Below, piece after piece: positions 61,534-64,000 of a DNA stretch of 64,000 nt. The translations under genes were made by a program, and so were the position numbers. Position 1 is the first letter of the stretch; every line of letters begins with the position of its first letter. The notes beneath the pieces were generated by a model. It saw only the letters and a program-made list of their open reading frames with translations, did no database searches and was not told where the DNA came from. The DNA is from Halanaerobium polyolivorans. GTDB taxonomy: Bacteria; Bacillota; Halanaerobiia; Halanaerobiales; Halanaerobiaceae. The stretch is taken from contig NZ_JAJFAT010000010.1 in NCBI RefSeq assembly GCF_020711195.1, positions 1 through 64,000 on the forward strand. The letters run 5' to 3'.

Positions 61534-62776
61534 TCTGACCACCTAGATCCTTTACAGACTGATAAATTACCTCTATACCTTTTTGTAGGTCCTCATAATC
61601 TGTCCATTCCTCAGGACAGTGACTTCTACCACCTTTGCTGGGGACAAAAACAAGTCCCACATCTGTCATCCCAGCCATAACCATTGCATCATGACCTGCT
61701 CCACTGATCATTTTTTTATAGCTAAAACCATTTTCTTTGGCATTTGCTTCAAAAAGAGCAAGTATCTCTTCAGACAGAGGTATTGGATCTACACTTAATA
61801 ATTCATTGATTTCCCATTCAACAGCAGATTCTTTTTCTTCTTCTGCCAAAATACTTTGAATGGCATTTTTAACCTCTGCAACAAGTTCAGCTGATTTAGA
61901 CCTGATATCAACCGTAAATTCAACTTCACCAGGAACTATATTCGCAGCCCCAGGTTTTACTTCCAGTTCACCAACTGTTGCAACTGTACCTTCTCCAGCT
62001 CTAACAGCTGCTGCTTCAACCTCCTGAACAACTCTAGTGGCACTTAAAAGAGCATCCTTACGCATATCCATCGGGGTAGTTCCGGCATGATCAGGTCTTC
62101 CTGTGAGCTTAACTTTAAATTCATTGATTCCAACTATAAAGTCGACCAGACCAAGATCTGTACCTTCATTTTCTAAAACCGGCCCCTGTTCTATATGAAG
62201 TTCGATAAAAGCTTTAATAGATTCTGGATCTCTAGCTGCATCTTTAATTTTTTTGGGCTCAAAACCGTGTTTTTTAAGCTCTTCTGCCATGGAGATTCCA
62301 GCTTTATCTTTGTAATTAAGCAGATCCTGATATGATATAGCTCCAAGCATAGCTCTACTACCATAAAGACCGGAACCAAATCTGCCTCCTTCTTCTTCGA
62401 TTAAAGCTACAAATTCAATCGGATGCTGAGTTTTAAAACCTTCTTCTTTAAGTAATGTCATGACTTCTAAGGCCATTATTACACCTGCTGGTCCATCAAA
62501 ATGGCCTCCATTTTTCACAGAGTCATAGTGAGAGCCGATCATAATTGCTGGAGCCTCTGGATTCTCTCCCTCAATTCTGCCGAATAAATTACCAGCCTGA
62601 TCTTCATAGGCTTCTACCCCAATCTTTTTCAGTTCCTTTTTTAAATATTTTCTTGCTGCTTGTTCTTCTTTGGTAAAGCTAAATCTAGTTAAACCTTCTC
62701 CTGAATCTGTATTAAATTCTGAAAGCTTTGTTAAATGCTTTTTAATTCTTATTAAACTACTTTCCATATTTTCCAT
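61526..62776 (-). CDS. M20C-type Zn-dependent hydrolase (allantoate / N-carbamoyl-amino acid amidohydrolase group)
   Basis: A 416-residue hydrolase. Motifs: MIGSHYDSVKNGGHFDGPAG (about 81-100) with metal His and Asp, ALIEEEGGRFGSGLYGSR (about 124-141) with catalytic and metal Glu, ELHIEQGPVLE, GRPDHAGTTPMDMRKDAL and the C-terminal MISGAGHDAMVMA and GRSHCPEEW. These fit the family of allantoate amidohydrolase, beta-ureidopropionase and N-carbamoyl-L-amino acid hydrolase. Substrate within the group cannot be fixed. It precedes the two M20D copies and follows a transporter gene. Confidence 0.93.
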   Translation of the reverse strand: MENMESSLIRIKKHLTKLSEFNTDSGEGLTRFSFTKEEQAARKYLKKELKKIGVEAYEDQAGNLFGRIEGENPEAPAIMIGSHYDSVKNGGHFDGPAGVIMALEVMTLLKEEGFKTQHPIEFVALIEEEGGRFGSGLYGSRAMLGAISYQDLLNYKDKAGISMAEELKKHGFEPKKIKDAARDPESIKAFIELHIEQGPVLENEGTDLGLVDFIVGINEFKVKLTGRPDHAGTTPMDMRKDALLSATRVVQEVEAAAVRAGEGTVATVGELEVKPGAANIVPGEVEFTVDIRSKSAELVAEVKNAIQSILAEEEKESAVEWEINELLSVDPIPLSEEILALFEANAKENGFSYKKMISGAGHDAMVMAGMTDVGLVFVPSKGGRSHCPEEWTDYEDLQKGIEVIYQSVKDLGGQNG

Positions 62777-62829
62777 CCTTCCTACTCCAAGCTATTCCCG
62801 TTTATATATCACCCTGACTAGCCTCTATT

Positions 62830-63999
62830 TTAGAGGAAGTTAACAAAAATACCGGCGATAATTACTGAAGCTATTGTAACTGTGGTAAAACCACCAACAA
62901 GCATTTCGGGAAGCATTTCACTCATTAAAAATTTCTTTTCTTCTTCATTTTCAGCCAGTGCTTTTGCACCTTCTTCTGTTAATATATAGTTTGGTGGGAA
63001 ACCATAAAGTGCTGTCAAAGCGATTGCAAAAGACATTTCTTTAGTATAGCCCAATAATTTACCAATTAAGATCGATAAGATAGCCATTCCTGTTACACCA
63101 AAAACTATAATCCCAACTAGTGGACCAGCCAGTTCAGCCAGCATTGTCGGGGTGGCATCAGAAAGACCGGCAAAGATAAAGGCCATTAAAATAGTAATCA
63201 AAAAGCCAAATGAATTAGAAAGATTAAGCGGTCTTTTTTCCACAAAACCGATCGCATTGGCAATAACACCAAAAATCAAACAGTATACAAAAGGTGAAAT
63301 ACCTAAATATGGATCTAAGAAAGTACCTACTGCTACAGCAGCCCAGGCTGTTAAACCTAATTTGGCTAAGAGCACATAAGTTGTACTATATTTTTCTGGA
63401 ACTGGTGGTATCAATTTCTTAGAATTCTCTTCTTCTGTATCTGCCTCAACCTCTTTGTATTCTATTTCTCCTTTTCTATAACCTTCGATCAACCGTGTCC
63501 CTTCAATTTTAAGCATCAATGAAGTTAAAGGATAACCGAGAAAGCCCTGCATAACATAAGTAATAATAGCTAAAACTGCCATCTGTTCTAAGCCAAGTCC
63601 TGCTGCAGCTTCATTCATGATAATTGCTGCTACAACTCCTCCAGTTAATGGTGGAGTGGCAGTAACTGCTGCCTCAAACCCAAAAACTGCAGAACCAATA
63701 GTCATTGTTAAAGAAATAATACCCGCGATACCAACAAGGGCAATAACCACACTTCTCCACTGAGCTGCCAGTTCTTTAACAGAAAGCAGGGTCCCCATAT
63801 GGGTTATCAAAAGATACATTGATAAATAAACTACCGGGGTCTGAAAACCTGCCTGGGCAACTATATCACCAGGGAAAAATGTCCAAAAGCCAAATAAAAA
63901 TAATAGTGCTGCTACAAATACCGAGGGAATAAATGCCTTGGTTTTTGCCGAAATAACGTCTCCAACTGCTAGAATAATTAGTACGATTGAAAATGCCAT
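62830..63999 (-). CDS. Multi-pass membrane transporter of unidentified family
   Basis: A 389-residue membrane protein with about 10-11 hydrophobic helices, a charged loop in the middle (about 185-205, rich in Glu/Lys) and a TPPLTGGVVAAIIMNEAAAGLG segment with small-residue and Gly-rich features seen in sodium-coupled carboxylate or glutamate carriers. I cannot name the family. The ATG lies at the window edge, so its ribosome-binding site, and any upstream codons, are not visible. It is first in the operon with three M20 hydrolases, so import of their substrate or export of a product is inferred. Confidence 0.75.
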   Translation of the reverse strand: MAFSIVLIILAVGDVISAKTKAFIPSVFVAALLFLFGFWTFFPGDIVAQAGFQTPVVYLSMYLLITHMGTLLSVKELAAQWRSVVIALVGIAGIISLTMTIGSAVFGFEAAVTATPPLTGGVVAAIIMNEAAAGLGLEQMAVLAIITYVMQGFLGYPLTSLMLKIEGTRLIEGYRKGEIEYKEVEADTEEENSKKLIPPVPEKYSTTYVLLAKLGLTAWAAVAVGTFLDPYLGISPFVYCLIFGVIANAIGFVEKRPLNLSNSFGFLITILMAFIFAGLSDATPTMLAELAGPLVGIIVFGVTGMAILSILIGKLLGYTKEMSFAIALTALYGFPPNYILTEEGAKALAENEEEKKFLMSEMLPEMLVGGFTTVTIASVIIAGIFVNFL

Positions 64000-64000
64000 T

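Overview
The window reads as chromosome of an anaerobic, low-GC Firmicute, most likely of the Halanaerobiales (Halanaerobium-like). This rests on the A/T-rich composition, strong AGGAGG ribosome-binding sites, T-box leaders, a large SRP RNA with an Alu domain, and gene orders familiar from Bacillus and clostridia (tadA-tRNA-SRP RNA-dnaX-ybaB-recR; tmk-darA-holB-ricT-yabA-trmN6-rsmI-metG; DUF1934-argS-pyrG). Rex, L-aspartate oxidase, thioredoxin enzymes and the lack of any respiratory genes fit an anaerobe. A SurA/PrsA-like secreted chaperone and a UDP-amino-uronate gene pair are compatible with the Gram-negative-type envelope of Halanaerobiales, but that is inference. Nearly all genes lie on the minus strand; no insertion sequence, prophage or CRISPR array was seen.

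Layout (minus strand unless stated). 1-7 kb: start of a class II aldolase, a zinc-ribbon protein, enoyl-CoA hydratase, pyrG, argS, DUF1934, a flavodoxin-like protein, thioredoxin and a two-domain protein disulfide oxidoreductase. 7-12 kb: M18 aminopeptidase, a two-component system and a parvulin-less SurA-like protein. 12-20.7 kb: aromatic amino acid genes in two units. A tyrosine-specifier T-box with a drastically shortened Stem I precedes aroF2-tyrA-aroA-hisC-aroF1-aroC; a normal-length phenylalanine-specifier T-box precedes pheA. The two DAHP synthase genes share an almost identical core but have different ends. 20.7-27.7 kb: NAD synthesis. NiaR, a candidate operator, a small membrane protein, a sodium:solute symporter, nadA, nadB, nadC, and then a second NadA whose iron-sulfur cysteines are kept while several substrate residues are changed. 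A previously unlisted 18-codon gene with its own promoter lies between this operon and pheA.

27.8-32 kb: OsmC protein (plus strand), a small secreted protein, a methyltransferase, and ald-alr for alanine metabolism. 32-41 kb: a long housekeeping operon tmk-darA-holB-ricT-yabA-trmN6-rsmI-metG-rex-walJ-rlmH, whose promoter is covered by a perfect 19-bp palindrome. 41-47.5 kb: trxB, guaB, recR, ybaB, dnaX, SRP RNA, two serine tRNAs and tadA, with tadA overlapping the second tRNA. 47.6-49.1 kb: a SagB-type nitroreductase-like protein, then on the plus strand a roughly 285-nt structured RNA gene that I could not assign to any family, then a small coiled-coil protein.

49.4-58.9 kb: an aminotransferase/dehydrogenase pair for an amino-uronic sugar, htpX and a CoA-binding protein (plus strand), a 1107-residue PAS/GGDEF/HD-GYP protein, pirin, a small secreted protein, a double-CDGSH protein and an internally deleted aldose 1-epimerase remnant. 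59-64 kb: an operon of a membrane transporter and three M20-family hydrolases, probably for uptake and hydrolysis of acylated or carbamoylated amino acids or related amides.

The main points for follow-up are the unassigned RNA at 48.5-48.8 kb, the minimal Tyr T-box, the altered NadA paralog, the mosaic DAHP synthase pair, the 18-codon gene, the palindrome at the tmk promoter, and the tadA/tRNA-Ser overlap.
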